49,591 nucleotides of DNA from Actinomycetes bacterium (GCA_027491335.1 JAIXWJ010000044.1:1-49591), one strand, 5' to 3'. Positions 33,041 to 41,065 are shown, counted from the first letter of the stretch. Program-made: numbers and translations. The notes: generated from the letters alone by a model not told the origin.

Positions 33041-33718
33041 GTGCGCATCTCGCGTCTGGCCGGTCTGCGTCGGCGTTTCCTTCGATCACCGAGATGGTGG
33101 CGAGCCGGTGGCGCGCGTCGTGTGATCGGCGTGATCGCGTGCGTGGTGATGCTGGCCATCGTCTACCTGGTGGTCTCCTTGGCGCAGGTGTGGTGGGTCG
33201 GACGTCAGCACTTCGCCGGTCCGGCCGACGCCATCGTGGTGATGGGCGCGGCGCAGTACGACGGCCGTCCCTCGCCGCAGCTTCAGGCCCGCTTGGATCA
33301 CGTTGTTCTTCTCTGGAACGAGGGAGCGGCCCCCGTGGTGATCGTCACCGGCGGCAACCAACCGGGCGACCGCTTCACGGAGGCATCCACGTCGTCGGCG
33401 TATCTGCAAGAGCGTGGGGTGCCGGCGAGTGCGATTCTGTTCGAGGACACCGGGCGATCGTCATGGGAGTCGTTGCAGAACGTTGCCGATGTGGCCGACC
33501 GACACGGGATCGGATCGGTCATTCTGGTCAGCGACCCGTTCCACAGTTTGCGGATCCGGCTGATGGCCGAGGAGTTGGGGCTGCGGGCGCACACTTCATC
33601 CACGCGCACCAGCCCGGTCGGGGGTTTGGCGGCGTTCAAGAAGCATGTCGAAGAAGCCGGCGGGGTGGCGCTGGGTCGGGTGTTGGGCTTCGAGCGAACG
33701 GAATCCCTGTTGGGCTAG
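33041..33718 (+). CDS. YdcF/SanA-like DUF218 membrane protein
   Basis: The 225-residue protein, starting at GTG, has a basic N-terminus, one transmembrane helix (about 27-50, VIGVIACVVMLAIVYLVVSLAQVWWV) and an external DUF218 domain. Domain motifs are ADAIVVMGAAQYDGRPSPQLQARLDHVVLLW, VIVTGGNQPGDRFTEASTSSAYLQERGVP, ILFEDTGRSSWESLQNV and VILVSDPFHSLRI. The family is linked to envelope permeability in enterobacteria; enzymatic function is not established. It follows gltX closely and precedes tRNA-Gln. No good Shine-Dalgarno precedes the GTG, so the exact start is uncertain. Confidence 0.88.
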   Translation: MRISRLAGLRRRFLRSPRWWRAGGARRVIGVIACVVMLAIVYLVVSLAQVWWVGRQHFAGPADAIVVMGAAQYDGRPSPQLQARLDHVVLLWNEGAAPVVIVTGGNQPGDRFTEASTSSAYLQERGVPASAILFEDTGRSSWESLQNVADVADRHGIGSVILVSDPFHSLRIRLMAEELGLRAHTSSTRTSPVGGLAAFKKHVEEAGGVALGRVLGFERTESLLG

Positions 33719-33741
33719 GTGGTGGTCGGACGCTTCGCCAC

Positions 33742-33747
33742 TACAAT
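33742..33747 (+). promoter_or_regulatory. Candidate -10 box for tRNA-Gln
   Basis: TACAAT lies 25 nt before the mature tRNA 5' end. Confidence 0.35.
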
Positions 33748-33772
33748 CTGGTCGCTCCAGTGCGGTGCTCTG

Positions 33773-33847
33773 TGGGGAGTGGTGTAACTGGCAACACAGC
33801 AGATTCTGGTTCTGTTATTCAGGGTTCGATTCCTTGCTCCCCAGCCA
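33773..33847 (+). tRNA. tRNA-Gln (CUG anticodon)
   Basis: Acceptor TGGGGAG pairs with CTCCCCA; anticodon stem GCAGA/TCTGT encloses loop TTCTGGT with anticodon CTG; T-arm is CAGGG-TTCGATT-CCTTG. The CCA end is encoded (33845-33847). It lies alone between the YdcF-type and PhoX-like genes. The mature body is 72 nt plus CCA. Confidence 0.93.
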
Positions 33848-33934
33848 ATTCTTTCGTGATCACCTTCTTTCGTGACCGCCTTGCGGTAATGGCTGATCTA
33901 AAATTGCCCCGTCGCCATCTGCGAGGGGGAAATC

Positions 33935-35422
33935 ATGGATCGTCGTCATTTTTTGCGTGCGGGCATTCTGGCCACGGGTGCCAGCGCCGCCATTCCGAGT
34001 GCGGTTTTCGCCTCGGGTGCGCGCCGTCCCGGCACCGCCGTGGCGGGTGAGAGTCCGTACGGCCCGTTGTCGGACACGCCCGACGAGAACGGCCTGTTGT
34101 TGCCGGCCGGATTCACCTCGCGCATCGTCGCCGTCGGCGGCGATCCCGTCGGTGACACCGACTACAACTGGCATCCGTTCCCCGATGGCGCCGCCACGTT
34201 CGACGATGGCGAGGGCGGCTACTACTACGTGTGCAACAGCGAGGTGTTCGAGTTCATGGCGCCGGCTTCCGGTGGCGTGTCGGCCATTCACTTCGGACCC
34301 AACGGTGAGATCCTCGACGCGTATCGAATTCTCGAGGGGAGCAACTCCAACTGCGCCGGTGGTCCCACGCCGTGGGGCACGTGGCTGAGCGGTGAGGAGA
34401 ACTTCGCCGGTACGGGTCGAATCTGGGAATGCGATCCCACGGGCGCCAAGGAGGCCGTGGCGCACACGGCCATGGGACTGTGGGCGCACGAGGCCGCCGC
34501 GGTGGACCCCGAGAACAAGACCGTGTACATGACCGAGGACAATGGCGAGGGCCGTTTCTATCGCTACACGCCCACCGCGTATCCCGATCTGTCGGCCGGT
34601 GTTCTGGAGGCGTGCATCGTCGATGCCAATGGTGGCGTGACGTGGGGAGTGGTGTCCGACCCGTCGGGAGCCACGATGCCCACGCGCGATCAGGTTCCCG
34701 GCGCGACGATCTTCCCCGGCAACGAGGGGTGTTGGTATCACGAGGGCAAGGTGTACTTCACCAGCAAGGGTGATCACTCGGTGCACGAGATCGACATCGT
34801 CGCGCAGAAGTACACGCTCGTGTGGAAGGGTGACCCGGACGGCCTGGGCACCGAAGGTGCGGTGCTGTCCCACGTGGACAACATCACCGTGGATGCGGGC
34901 TCGGGAGATCTCATCGTCGCCGAAGACGGCGGCAACATGGAACTGTGCATCGTCACGCCCGAGGGTGCGGTGGCGCCGTTCGTGCGCGTGGTGGCCGAGG
35001 GTCACGGGTTGTCGGAGATGACCGGTCCGGTGTTCAGCCCGAATCGCGATCGCTTGTACTTCTCGTCGCAGCGCGGTCCGAGCACGCGTGAACTCTCCGA
35101 CATCATTCCCGGCTTCGCGGCTCTCGATGCGATCGGTGCGAATGGCCGACAGGCGGGAGTCACGTTCGAGATCTCGGGTCCGTTCCGCGGTGTGGTGGTG
35201 CCCGAGGTGGTCACCACCGAAGCGCCCACCGTCGTGGCGGCACCGACCACCACGTTGGCCAAGGTGGCTCCCACCGATGCACCGGACGAGGAGTCCGATG
35301 GCGGAGGTTCCGGGACGGGTCTGGTCATCGGCGCCGGTGTGGTTGCGGCCGCGGCCATTGGTGGGGCCATCGCCTTCCGCAAGCGTCGTATGCAGGGTCC
35401 CGGAGAGTCCGCCAACGGCTGA
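33935..35422 (+). CDS. PhoX-like (DUF839) secreted phosphatase-type protein
   Basis: The 495-residue protein starts with a Tat signal (MDRRHFLRAGILATGASAAIPSAVFA). The body is a PhoX/DUF839 beta-propeller: WHPFPDGAATFDDGEGGYYYVCNSEV, GGPTPWGTWLSGEENF, GLWAHEAAAVDPENKTVYMTEDNGEGRFYRYTP, NITVDAGSGDLIVAEDGG and GPVFSPNRDRLYFSSQRG. PhoX enzymes are Ca/Fe-dependent phosphatases exported by Tat. A Thr/Pro-rich spacer (about 425-455) leads to a C-terminal helix and KRRM tail, so it is probably anchored to the membrane. A GAGGGGG ribosome-binding site precedes the ATG. Phosphatase activity is likely but metal ligands were not verified. Confidence 0.88.
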   Translation: MDRRHFLRAGILATGASAAIPSAVFASGARRPGTAVAGESPYGPLSDTPDENGLLLPAGFTSRIVAVGGDPVGDTDYNWHPFPDGAATFDDGEGGYYYVCNSEVFEFMAPASGGVSAIHFGPNGEILDAYRILEGSNSNCAGGPTPWGTWLSGEENFAGTGRIWECDPTGAKEAVAHTAMGLWAHEAAAVDPENKTVYMTEDNGEGRFYRYTPTAYPDLSAGVLEACIVDANGGVTWGVVSDPSGATMPTRDQVPGATIFPGNEGCWYHEGKVYFTSKGDHSVHEIDIVAQKYTLVWKGDPDGLGTEGAVLSHVDNITVDAGSGDLIVAEDGGNMELCIVTPEGAVAPFVRVVAEGHGLSEMTGPVFSPNRDRLYFSSQRGPSTRELSDIIPGFAALDAIGANGRQAGVTFEISGPFRGVVVPEVVTTEAPTVVAAPTTTLAKVAPTDAPDEESDGGGSGTGLVIGAGVVAAAAIGGAIAFRKRRMQGPGESANG

Positions 35423-35472
35423 TGGCCGGTTGGTCGCTCGCGAATACGCAGGTAGTGTCGGGGGCGCTACAG

Positions 35473-35548
35473 GCTCCCATCGTCTAGTGGCCTAGGACAC
35501 CACCCTCTCAAGGTGGCGGCACGGGTTCGAATCCCGTTGGGAGTGCCA
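35473..35548 (+). tRNA. tRNA-Glu (CUC anticodon)
   Basis: Acceptor GCTCCCA/TGGGAGT (one G-U), anticodon stem CCACC/GGTGG with loop CTCTCAA and anticodon CTC, T-arm ACGGG-TTCGAAT-CCCGT and encoded CCA at 35546-35548. Confidence 0.95.
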
Positions 35549-35576
35549 GAGGGTTCCTTGTTCGGGTCGATTGCCG

Positions 35577-35582
35577 TACTGT
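35577..35582 (+). promoter_or_regulatory. -10 box of a leaderless promoter (small protein)
   Basis: TACTGT ends 6 nt before the ATG at 35589, 29 nt after tRNA-Glu. Confidence 0.45.
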
Positions 35583-35588
35583 TCAGGC

Positions 35589-35819
35589 ATGTGCACCGTC
35601 TGCTTTTCCGGTCTCCAAGCGGTGCCGGTCGCGGCGATCGCCGGTCGCTATTGGTACGTGAATCGTCGTCGACGGACAGAACGCGCTTGGGGAGATGAGC
35701 ACCCAGAAATGGTCCCTGCGCGATCCCAAGCGGATCAGGGCGAGGGTGACGGAGTCAGTGGGCGCGATCCCACAGTCGACGACCGACCAGTCGCCATATC
35801 AGCCACATCGACACGCTGA
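35589..35819 (+). CDS. Small protein with CxxC and one hydrophobic segment
   Basis: The 76-residue open reading frame starts MCTVCFSGLQAVPVAAIAGRYWYVNRRRRTERAW. It has an N-terminal CxxC, a short hydrophobic helix (about 5-24) and a strongly basic patch, the layout of a small inner-membrane protein. Residues beyond about 40 become charged and low in structure. Its support comes from a TAnnnT box with the exact 6-nt leaderless spacing. Against it, the last 65 nt overlap the 3' end of the YdjM-type gene on the other strand. No family is recognised. Confidence 0.45.
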   Translation: MCTVCFSGLQAVPVAAIAGRYWYVNRRRRTERAWGDEHPEMVPARSQADQGEGDGVSGRDPTVDDRPVAISATSTR

Positions 35820-36633
35820 CGCCGGCGATTCCAATCGCCGTTTGTCCGATGAAACCGGCCCACGTGTCGGCCGTCTGGAAGTCCGGCGCCTTGTCCACCC
35901 AGTCGGGCCCGCCCCACGACCAATCCAACGTCTGCGTTCCGCGCTCGGGGTTGATCAGTCGCGCCCAAATGAACCATCCGAAGATGCGACAACCGCCGTA
36001 CACGAAGTAGGCGCGATAGAGCGCCAACATGGTGGTCTCGCTCATACGGAAGCGATTCTGCAACCACGCCCATGCCGAGTCGTTGGGCACGATCTCTTCG
36101 CGGAAGAACTTGCGGGTGAACACCTTGGGTCCGCCCAAAGCCAGGCACAACCACAAGAAGTCCCACACGCCACCGAAACTGCTGAAGTACGCCGAAGCGT
36201 CGCCGTATCGACCAGCCTGCGCGGCGTAGGCCCACATGCCGGTGGAGTAGTGCTGCGTGGTGAACGGGAAGAACAACATGGTGCCCACCGAGTCGAAGCA
36301 GTCGGTCAGCACGTGGGCCCATCCGCCCAACAGCAGGCCGAAGGCCCACGCGCGGTTCTTCTTCCACGCCAGGATCACCAGCGCGAACAACACGATGAAG
36401 AGCAACGAGTGCGTGGCTCCCACGCCGGGCCATCCGCGGTGGTACTTCCACGGCTCGGCCGCCTTGATCAGTGTCATGTCGCCGATTTGCAATCCGTAAA
36501 CGGGCAACTTGGTGAACAGGTCGGGCAAGAGACAGCCAAGGAGAATGGCGAGATAACTGACCTTCGTCTTCAGGCGATGCTTCAGATGCTCCTGGAGGAA
36601 GTAGCTCTCCAGTTCGTGCGCGGCCCAACTCAT
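35755..36633 (-). CDS. YdjM-type membrane-bound metal-dependent hydrolase-like protein
   Basis: The 292-residue multi-pass protein has the YdjM/DUF457 layout: MSWAAHELESYF with an early His, AILLGCLLPDLFTKLP, HRGWPGVGATHSLLFIVLFALVILAW and LLLGGWAHVLTDCFDSVGT. These His/Asp residues form a putative metal site of the membrane-bound hydrolase family. Two further hydrophobic segments occur in the C-terminal third (ALYRAYFVYGGCRIFGWFIW and FIGQTAIGIAGVSVSMWLIW). Function is unproven across the family. Its ATG overlaps the stop of the small membrane gene upstream by 4 nt. Confidence 0.85.
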   Translation of the reverse strand: MSWAAHELESYFLQEHLKHRLKTKVSYLAILLGCLLPDLFTKLPVYGLQIGDMTLIKAAEPWKYHRGWPGVGATHSLLFIVLFALVILAWKKNRAWAFGLLLGGWAHVLTDCFDSVGTMLFFPFTTQHYSTGMWAYAAQAGRYGDASAYFSSFGGVWDFLWLCLALGGPKVFTRKFFREEIVPNDSAWAWLQNRFRMSETTMLALYRAYFVYGGCRIFGWFIWARLINPERGTQTLDWSWGGPDWVDKAPDFQTADTWAGFIGQTAIGIAGVSVSMWLIWRLVGRRLWDRAH

Positions 36634-36821
36634 GCGTCGGACCCCTCACTGGCGGCGGGTTCACGGTCGTATCGACCGAAGAGACGGGTGCTCGCCACGA
36701 CGCTGGCCACCACGATCGCCGGACCCGAGATCCAGTTCAGGATGGCGGTCTTCACGAAGGCCCCGCCGACCACCAGAATCACGACGGCTATGGCGTAACC
36801 GATCTTCTCCGAGCGAGGCAC
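36630..36821 (-). CDS. Small two-helix membrane protein
   Basis: Starting at GTG 36821 the protein has 63 residues (VPRSEKIGYAIAVVILVVGGAFVKTAILNW...) with two hydrophobic helices at about 7-26 and 29-43 and a charged tail YDREPAASEGSDA. A TACGGT box ends 6 nt before this GTG, which fits the window's leaderless pattern and argues against an in-frame ATG at 36860 that has no such signal. It is translationally coupled to the YdjM-type gene downstream (4-nt overlap). No family is recognised. Confidence 0.6.
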   Translation of the reverse strand: MPRSEKIGYAIAVVILVVGGAFVKTAILNWISGPAIVVASVVASTRLFGRYDREPAASEGSDA

Positions 36822-36827
36822 AGCAGC

Positions 36828-36833
36828 ACCGTA
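36828..36833 (-). promoter_or_regulatory. -10 box of a leaderless promoter
   Basis: TACGGT (minus strand) ends 6 nt before the GTG at 36821 and decides that start. Confidence 0.5.
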
Positions 36834-36905
36834 GTGGAAAGTGGCAGTCGGTCGGTCCATTCCCGCCCACGCATTCCGGACAGGTGTGCGTCGATCATCG
36901 CCATC

Positions 36906-36911
36906 TAATGT
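36906..36911 (+). promoter_or_regulatory. -10 box of a leaderless promoter (LLM oxidoreductase operon)
   Basis: TAATGT ends 6 nt before the ATG at 36918, favouring it over the ATG at 36930. Confidence 0.55.
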
Positions 36912-36917
36912 GGGTTC

Positions 36918-37844
36918 ATGTCACGGGGGATGATCACGGTTCCGGCGGGTAAACGCGTCTACGGCATGCAGTTGCCCATTCAGGCGCAGAGCGCCTACTT
37001 CGTTGCCGACTGGGAGAAGACGGCCGGCCCGAACGAGTTGGCTCGTTTGGCGCGGGCCTGCGACGAGAGTGGTTACGCCTACGTGGGCGTGTGCGACCAC
37101 GTCAGCCTTCCCGAGTCCGCCGTTGGGGGAATGGGTACGCACTGGGCCGACCCCATCGCGACGCTCGGCTGGATCGCCGGCTTCACCTCGAACGTGGGTC
37201 TACTCACGCACGTCTACGTGTTGCCGTATCGCCATCCGCGGGTGGCCGCCAAGCAGTTCGCCACGCTCGACCATCTCAGCGAAGGACGCGCGCTCATCGG
37301 CATCGGTGCCGGCCATGTGCAGGCCGAGTTCGAACTGTTGGGCGTCGACTTCCACGCTCGCGGCAAGGCGCTCGATACGGGAATCCCGCAGTTGGCGGCC
37401 GCACTCGAGAGCGAGTTCGTCGAGGGCTTCGGTGCTCGCCCGTTGCCCGCTCAGTCGCCGCGCCCGCCCATCTGGGTGGCCGGTTCCAGCCCCGCGGCCA
37501 TCAAGCGCGCCGCTCGTCTGGCCGACGGCTGGTTGCCGCAGGGCCCGTCGAACGCCGAGATGGTGGGTCTGTTGCGCGACGAGATGTCGCGCATCGGTCG
37601 CTCGGTGCCGAACATGATGATCGGACACATCACACCGTTCCTCTACGTGGGCACACCGTCGTTCGACGTCGGAGAGGCCACACTCAGCGGAAGCGCGCAG
37701 TCGATCGCCGAGCGCATCCTGGCCGGCACCGCCGACGGCGTGAATCAACTGCAGGTGCGTTTCAAGGCCCGCAGTTGCGACGAGTTGTGCGATCAGATTC
37801 GTGCGTTCGCGTCCGACGTCGCACCGCTCGTGACCACCATCTGA
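36918..37844 (+). CDS. Luciferase-like (LLM class) F420-dependent-type oxidoreductase
   Basis: The 308-residue bacterial-luciferase-fold protein has MQLPIQAQSAYF, ELARLARACDESGYAYVGVCDHVSLPES, VGLLTHVYVLPYRHPRVAAKQFATLDHLSEGRALIGIGAGHVQAEFELLGVDFHARG, PPIWVAGSSPAAIKRAARLADGWLP and a C-terminal FKARSCDELCDQIRAF. This is the pattern of actinobacterial LLM enzymes that use F420 or FMN for dehydrogenation, reduction or oxygenation of organic substrates. It starts a likely three-gene operon with a 373-residue protein of unknown function (66-nt gap) and an acyl-CoA synthetase (3-nt gap), which points to catabolism of a lipid-like or terpenoid compound. Confidence 0.9.
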   Translation: MSRGMITVPAGKRVYGMQLPIQAQSAYFVADWEKTAGPNELARLARACDESGYAYVGVCDHVSLPESAVGGMGTHWADPIATLGWIAGFTSNVGLLTHVYVLPYRHPRVAAKQFATLDHLSEGRALIGIGAGHVQAEFELLGVDFHARGKALDTGIPQLAAALESEFVEGFGARPLPAQSPRPPIWVAGSSPAAIKRAARLADGWLPQGPSNAEMVGLLRDEMSRIGRSVPNMMIGHITPFLYVGTPSFDVGEATLSGSAQSIAERILAGTADGVNQLQVRFKARSCDELCDQIRAFASDVAPLVTTI

Positions 37845-37910
37845 TCCTCATCCCGATCGATCCGATTTCCTTCCTTCGACCCGCTTCGGCACGAACCAAC
37901 GGAGAAACAC

Positions 37911-39032
37911 ATGCTCACCAACCTCGATGACTTCCCGATCCACCAAACCAGCGAGCCCATGCGGCACGCGGCCACCAGTGATCGCAACTTCTACGACCGC
38001 TATTACTTCAACGGTTTCAATCACGACGGCACCGTGATGTTCGTGTGCGGACTGGGCGTGTATCCCAACCTCGGTGTGATAGACGCCTATTTGTTGGTGT
38101 TCCACGAGGGCCAGCATCGCGTGGTGCGCGCGTCGGGTGCGCTCGACGCGGCCGACCGCATGAACCCGGGGGTCGGGCCCATCAGCATCGAGGTCATCGA
38201 ACCGTTGAAGAAGTTGCGCGTTCGCTGCGTCGACAACGAATGGGGCATCACCATCGACGCCACCTGGACCGGCGCCATGCCGGCCTTCGAGGAACCGCGT
38301 CACTACATCCGCGAGAACGGTCGCGTCATCTTCGACACGTGTCGTTTGGCCCAGACGGGCGGATGGGATGGCACCCTCACCGCGGGTGGCAAGTCGTTCG
38401 CCCTCGACTCGTCGACGTGGTGGGGCACGCGTGACCGTTCGTGGGGTGTTCGCCCCGTGGGCGAGAGCGAACCCGCGGGCATTCGCGCCAGCAACCCGTT
38501 CAGTTGGTTCTGGATCTACACGCCCATCCGATTCGAGGATCACTCGATGATGATCATCATGCAAGAGAACCCCGACGGCAGTCGCGTGATGGAAGAGGCC
38601 GTGCGCATCTGGCCCGACGGTCGCATCGATCATCTGGGTCGACCCGAACACGAACTGCAGTATCGAAAGGGCTCGCGCTTCTCCACCGGTGGTGAGATTC
38701 GTGTGGTGGCCGACGACGGCCACGTGACCACGTTCGACATCGAACCGTTGCTGCCCGTGCACATCGGCGTGGGAACCGGCTACGGCTACGACGCCGACTG
38801 GCGCCACGGCATGTGGCAGGGCCCGTTGGTGGTTCAGAACTTCGAGCTGGACACCACCACGCCGGAGGGTGCGATGCGGCTGTTCGGAATCGTCGACAAC
38901 TCCGCGCGTTTCTCCTACACGGATCGCGACGGCAAGCGACACAGCGGTTACGGCCTCTACGAGAACATGGCCATCGGGCCGCATCACAAGTACGGGTTCA
39001 AGGACATGCTCGACGGCTACGAAGGGAACTGA
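37911..39032 (+). CDS. Hypothetical protein, possibly lipocalin-like (AttH/CrtC-type fold)
   Basis: The 373-residue protein is rich in beta strands and aromatic residues. It has DRYYFNGFNHDGTVMFVCGLGVYPNLGVIDAYLLV near the start, a WGTRDRSWGVRPVGESEP segment in the middle and NFELDTTTPEGAMRLFGIVDNSARFSYTDRDGKRHSGYGLYENM near the end. The SWGxRP segment and double beta-barrel feel resemble AttH/hydroxyneurosporene-hydratase-like proteins found beside lipid and steroid catabolic genes; this is a weak resemblance. A GGAGA ribosome-binding site precedes the ATG. Only 3 nt separate it from the downstream acyl-CoA synthetase gene, so the two must be co-expressed. Confidence 0.6.
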   Translation: MLTNLDDFPIHQTSEPMRHAATSDRNFYDRYYFNGFNHDGTVMFVCGLGVYPNLGVIDAYLLVFHEGQHRVVRASGALDAADRMNPGVGPISIEVIEPLKKLRVRCVDNEWGITIDATWTGAMPAFEEPRHYIRENGRVIFDTCRLAQTGGWDGTLTAGGKSFALDSSTWWGTRDRSWGVRPVGESEPAGIRASNPFSWFWIYTPIRFEDHSMMIIMQENPDGSRVMEEAVRIWPDGRIDHLGRPEHELQYRKGSRFSTGGEIRVVADDGHVTTFDIEPLLPVHIGVGTGYGYDADWRHGMWQGPLVVQNFELDTTTPEGAMRLFGIVDNSARFSYTDRDGKRHSGYGLYENMAIGPHHKYGFKDMLDGYEGN

Positions 39033-39035
39033 ATC

Positions 39036-40610
39036 ATGTCGAAGCGCCACATTCAGCTGGGTGACGTTCTGGAAGTGATCGCCGACGCGATCCCGAACGA
39101 GCCGGCCCTCATCACAAACGAAGTCAACTTCACCTACGCGCAGTTGGACGAGCGCGTCACCCGGTTGGCCAACCATCTTCGCTCCATCGGGATTCGCCGT
39201 GGTGAACACGTGGGCATCCATGCGCAGAACTGTCACGAATGGGTGGAGGCCTTCTACGCCTGCGCCAAGATCAGCGCCGTTCCGGTGAACGTGAACTATC
39301 GCTACGTCGAAGCCGAACTTCGCTACCTGTACGACAACGCCGACTGCGTGGCCGTCATCGCGGCACCCGAGTACGTGGGCGCCGTGAACGACGTGCGCGA
39401 CGCACTTCCCAATCTGCGCAATCTGCTGGTGATGGGCGACGAGTACGAAGCGGCGATCGCCGCGGCGTCATCGGAGCGCGACTTCGATGGTCGTTCGCCC
39501 GACGACACTTACATCTTGTACACCGGCGGAACCACGGGCATGCCCAAGGGCGTCATGTGGCGTCACGAGGACGTGATCCTGGGCGCCATGAACTCGGCGC
39601 GTGGCAATCGACCCATCGAGCGCGTCGAGCAACTGGGAGAGGAAGCGGCCGCGTCCGGCTTCCGCGCGCGCTTGATGTCGATCGGACCGATGATGCACGG
39701 CGGAGGCCAGTGGATCATGGGTAACTCGTTCACGTCCGGCGGTTGTTTCGTGCTGTACACCAAGAAGCGTTTCGACGCGATGGACGTGTGGCGTCTGGTG
39801 TCCGAGGCCGTGGTCACTTCGGTGTCCACCATCGGTGACGCCATGGCGCGTCCGTTGGCCGAGGCGTTGTTGGTGACTCCGCGACCCGATGTGGATCTGT
39901 CGATGTTGTTCGCCATCGGAAACGGTGGCGCGCCGTTGTCGGCCGGCGTGCGCGAGCAGATTCGTGCCGCGTTGCCCAACGTGGCGATCCTCGACAGCTT
40001 CGGCGCGTCGGAAACCGGTGCCGCGGGAGCGCGCGCCGACGATGGCACCGCCATCTCGTCGCCTCGGTTCACGGTTGGTGCCGACACCACCGTTCTCAGC
40101 GACGACGGTCGCGTGTGCGCGGTTGGCGAAGTGGGCAAGTTGGCCCGCAGTGGCAACATTCCGCTCGGCTACTACAAGGACCCCGAGAAGACGGCGGCCA
40201 CCTTCCGCACGTTCGACGGACAGCGTTGGGTGATTCCGGGAGACTTCGCGCAGATCGAAGAGGATGGCCAGATCACGTTGCTCGGTCGCGGTTCGGTGTG
40301 CATCAACAGTGGTGGTGAGAAGATCTACCCGGAGGAAGTGGAAGCGGCGCTGAAGCAGCATCCGGCGGTGTTCGACGCCACGGTGGTGGGCACGCCGAAC
40401 GCGCGTTGGGGCGAGCAGGTGACCGCACTCGTGCAGTTGCGCGACGGATCGTCGGCCACGGTCGACGAGATCGTCGCGTTCAGTCGCACCTTGGTGGCGG
40501 ATTACAAGAGCCCCAAGGCGGTGCTGTTCGTGGATCAGGTGGTGCGCACGCCGGTGGGCAAGGCCGACTACCAATGGGCCAAGGCCGAAGCACTGCGCTT
40601 GTTGGCCTGA
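39036..40610 (+). CDS. AMP-forming acyl-CoA synthetase (FadD type)
   Basis: The 524-residue ANL ligase has YILYTGGTTGMPKGVMWRHED (phosphate loop), SFGASETGAAG, GDFAQIEEDGQITLLGRG, NSGGEKIYPEEVEAAL and the catalytic lysine in RTPVGKADYQWAK. The TGGTTGMPKGVMWRHED form is typical of actinobacterial FadD proteins that activate sterol side chains or branched acids, for example the FadD19-like group, but this is only a subfamily impression. It is the third gene of an operon with an LLM oxidoreductase and a lipocalin-like protein, with a GAAGGGA ribosome-binding site that overlaps the preceding gene. Confidence 0.9.
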   Translation: MSKRHIQLGDVLEVIADAIPNEPALITNEVNFTYAQLDERVTRLANHLRSIGIRRGEHVGIHAQNCHEWVEAFYACAKISAVPVNVNYRYVEAELRYLYDNADCVAVIAAPEYVGAVNDVRDALPNLRNLLVMGDEYEAAIAAASSERDFDGRSPDDTYILYTGGTTGMPKGVMWRHEDVILGAMNSARGNRPIERVEQLGEEAAASGFRARLMSIGPMMHGGGQWIMGNSFTSGGCFVLYTKKRFDAMDVWRLVSEAVVTSVSTIGDAMARPLAEALLVTPRPDVDLSMLFAIGNGGAPLSAGVREQIRAALPNVAILDSFGASETGAAGARADDGTAISSPRFTVGADTTVLSDDGRVCAVGEVGKLARSGNIPLGYYKDPEKTAATFRTFDGQRWVIPGDFAQIEEDGQITLLGRGSVCINSGGEKIYPEEVEAALKQHPAVFDATVVGTPNARWGEQVTALVQLRDGSSATVDEIVAFSRTLVADYKSPKAVLFVDQVVRTPVGKADYQWAKAEALRLLA

Positions 40611-40679
40611 CGTTCCAACTGCGGACGTTCCAACTGGAGACGTGTCAGCTGGAAACGATGTCAACTGGAAACGATGTCG
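40611..40679. repeat. Degenerate 15-bp tandem repeats
   Basis: Successive units read CGTTCCAACTGCGGA, CGTTCCAACTGGAGA, CGTGTCAGCTGGAAA, CGATGTCAACTGGAAA and a partial CGATGTCG. They begin right after the acyl-CoA synthetase stop and run into the last codons of the convergent vapC. Confidence 0.75.
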
Positions 40680-41065
40680 AATCCCATCGACAACGCCACG
40701 GGTATTTGTGACGCGTCGAAGGTGACGAACGACAGCGGACGCGGCAGACGGTCGGCCGCTGCCAAGTGGATGGCGTCGCACATGTGCACGGGTTGTTCGC
40801 GTGCGATGGTGGCCGCACGATCGAGGCATTGCTGATCCACGGGCACGATGGCCACGCGATCCCACAGAAGTCGCAACGCGTCTTCGATGTCGTCCTGCAG
40901 CACGGGCTCGTCGCTGAGTCGCGGAACCAGTGCGAGTGCCTCGGCCAACGCCAGCGAACTGGCGCACCAGTCGGTGTCGCGCTCGAGTGCATCGTGCACG
41001 ACGGCGCGACCGGGTCCGTCGACGACCGCGCTCACCAACGCCGATGCATCCAGATAGATCGTCAT
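40661..41065 (-). CDS. vapC: PIN-domain toxin (VapC family)
   Basis: The 134-residue PIN-domain protein begins MTIYLDASALVSAV and keeps the four acidic residues of the active site: D6, E42 (SLALAEAL), D97 (MCDAIHLAAADRL) and D117 (FVTFDAS). VapC toxins are Mg-dependent RNases, often cutting tRNA or rRNA. The start overlaps the stop of the upstream antitoxin gene by 4 nt, the normal toxin-antitoxin arrangement. The last codons are built from 15-bp tandem repeat units, so the C-terminus may be recently altered. The target RNA is unknown. Confidence 0.92.
   Translation of the reverse strand: MTIYLDASALVSAVVDGPGRAVVHDALERDTDWCASSLALAEALALVPRLSDEPVLQDDIEDALRLLWDRVAIVPVDQQCLDRAATIAREQPVHMCDAIHLAAADRLPRPLSFVTFDASQIPVALSMGFDIVSS

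Noticed and set aside
31527-33089. N-terminal extension of the VIT1-type transporter to over 700 residues
   Set aside because: The extension is the antisense of gltX; the family pattern and a TAGCGT box support the start at 31526.
36822-36860. ATG 36860 as the start of the small two-helix membrane protein
   Set aside because: It lacks a Shine-Dalgarno or -10 box, whereas GTG 36821 has a TACGGT box at the exact 6-nt spacing and opens directly into the hydrophobic part.
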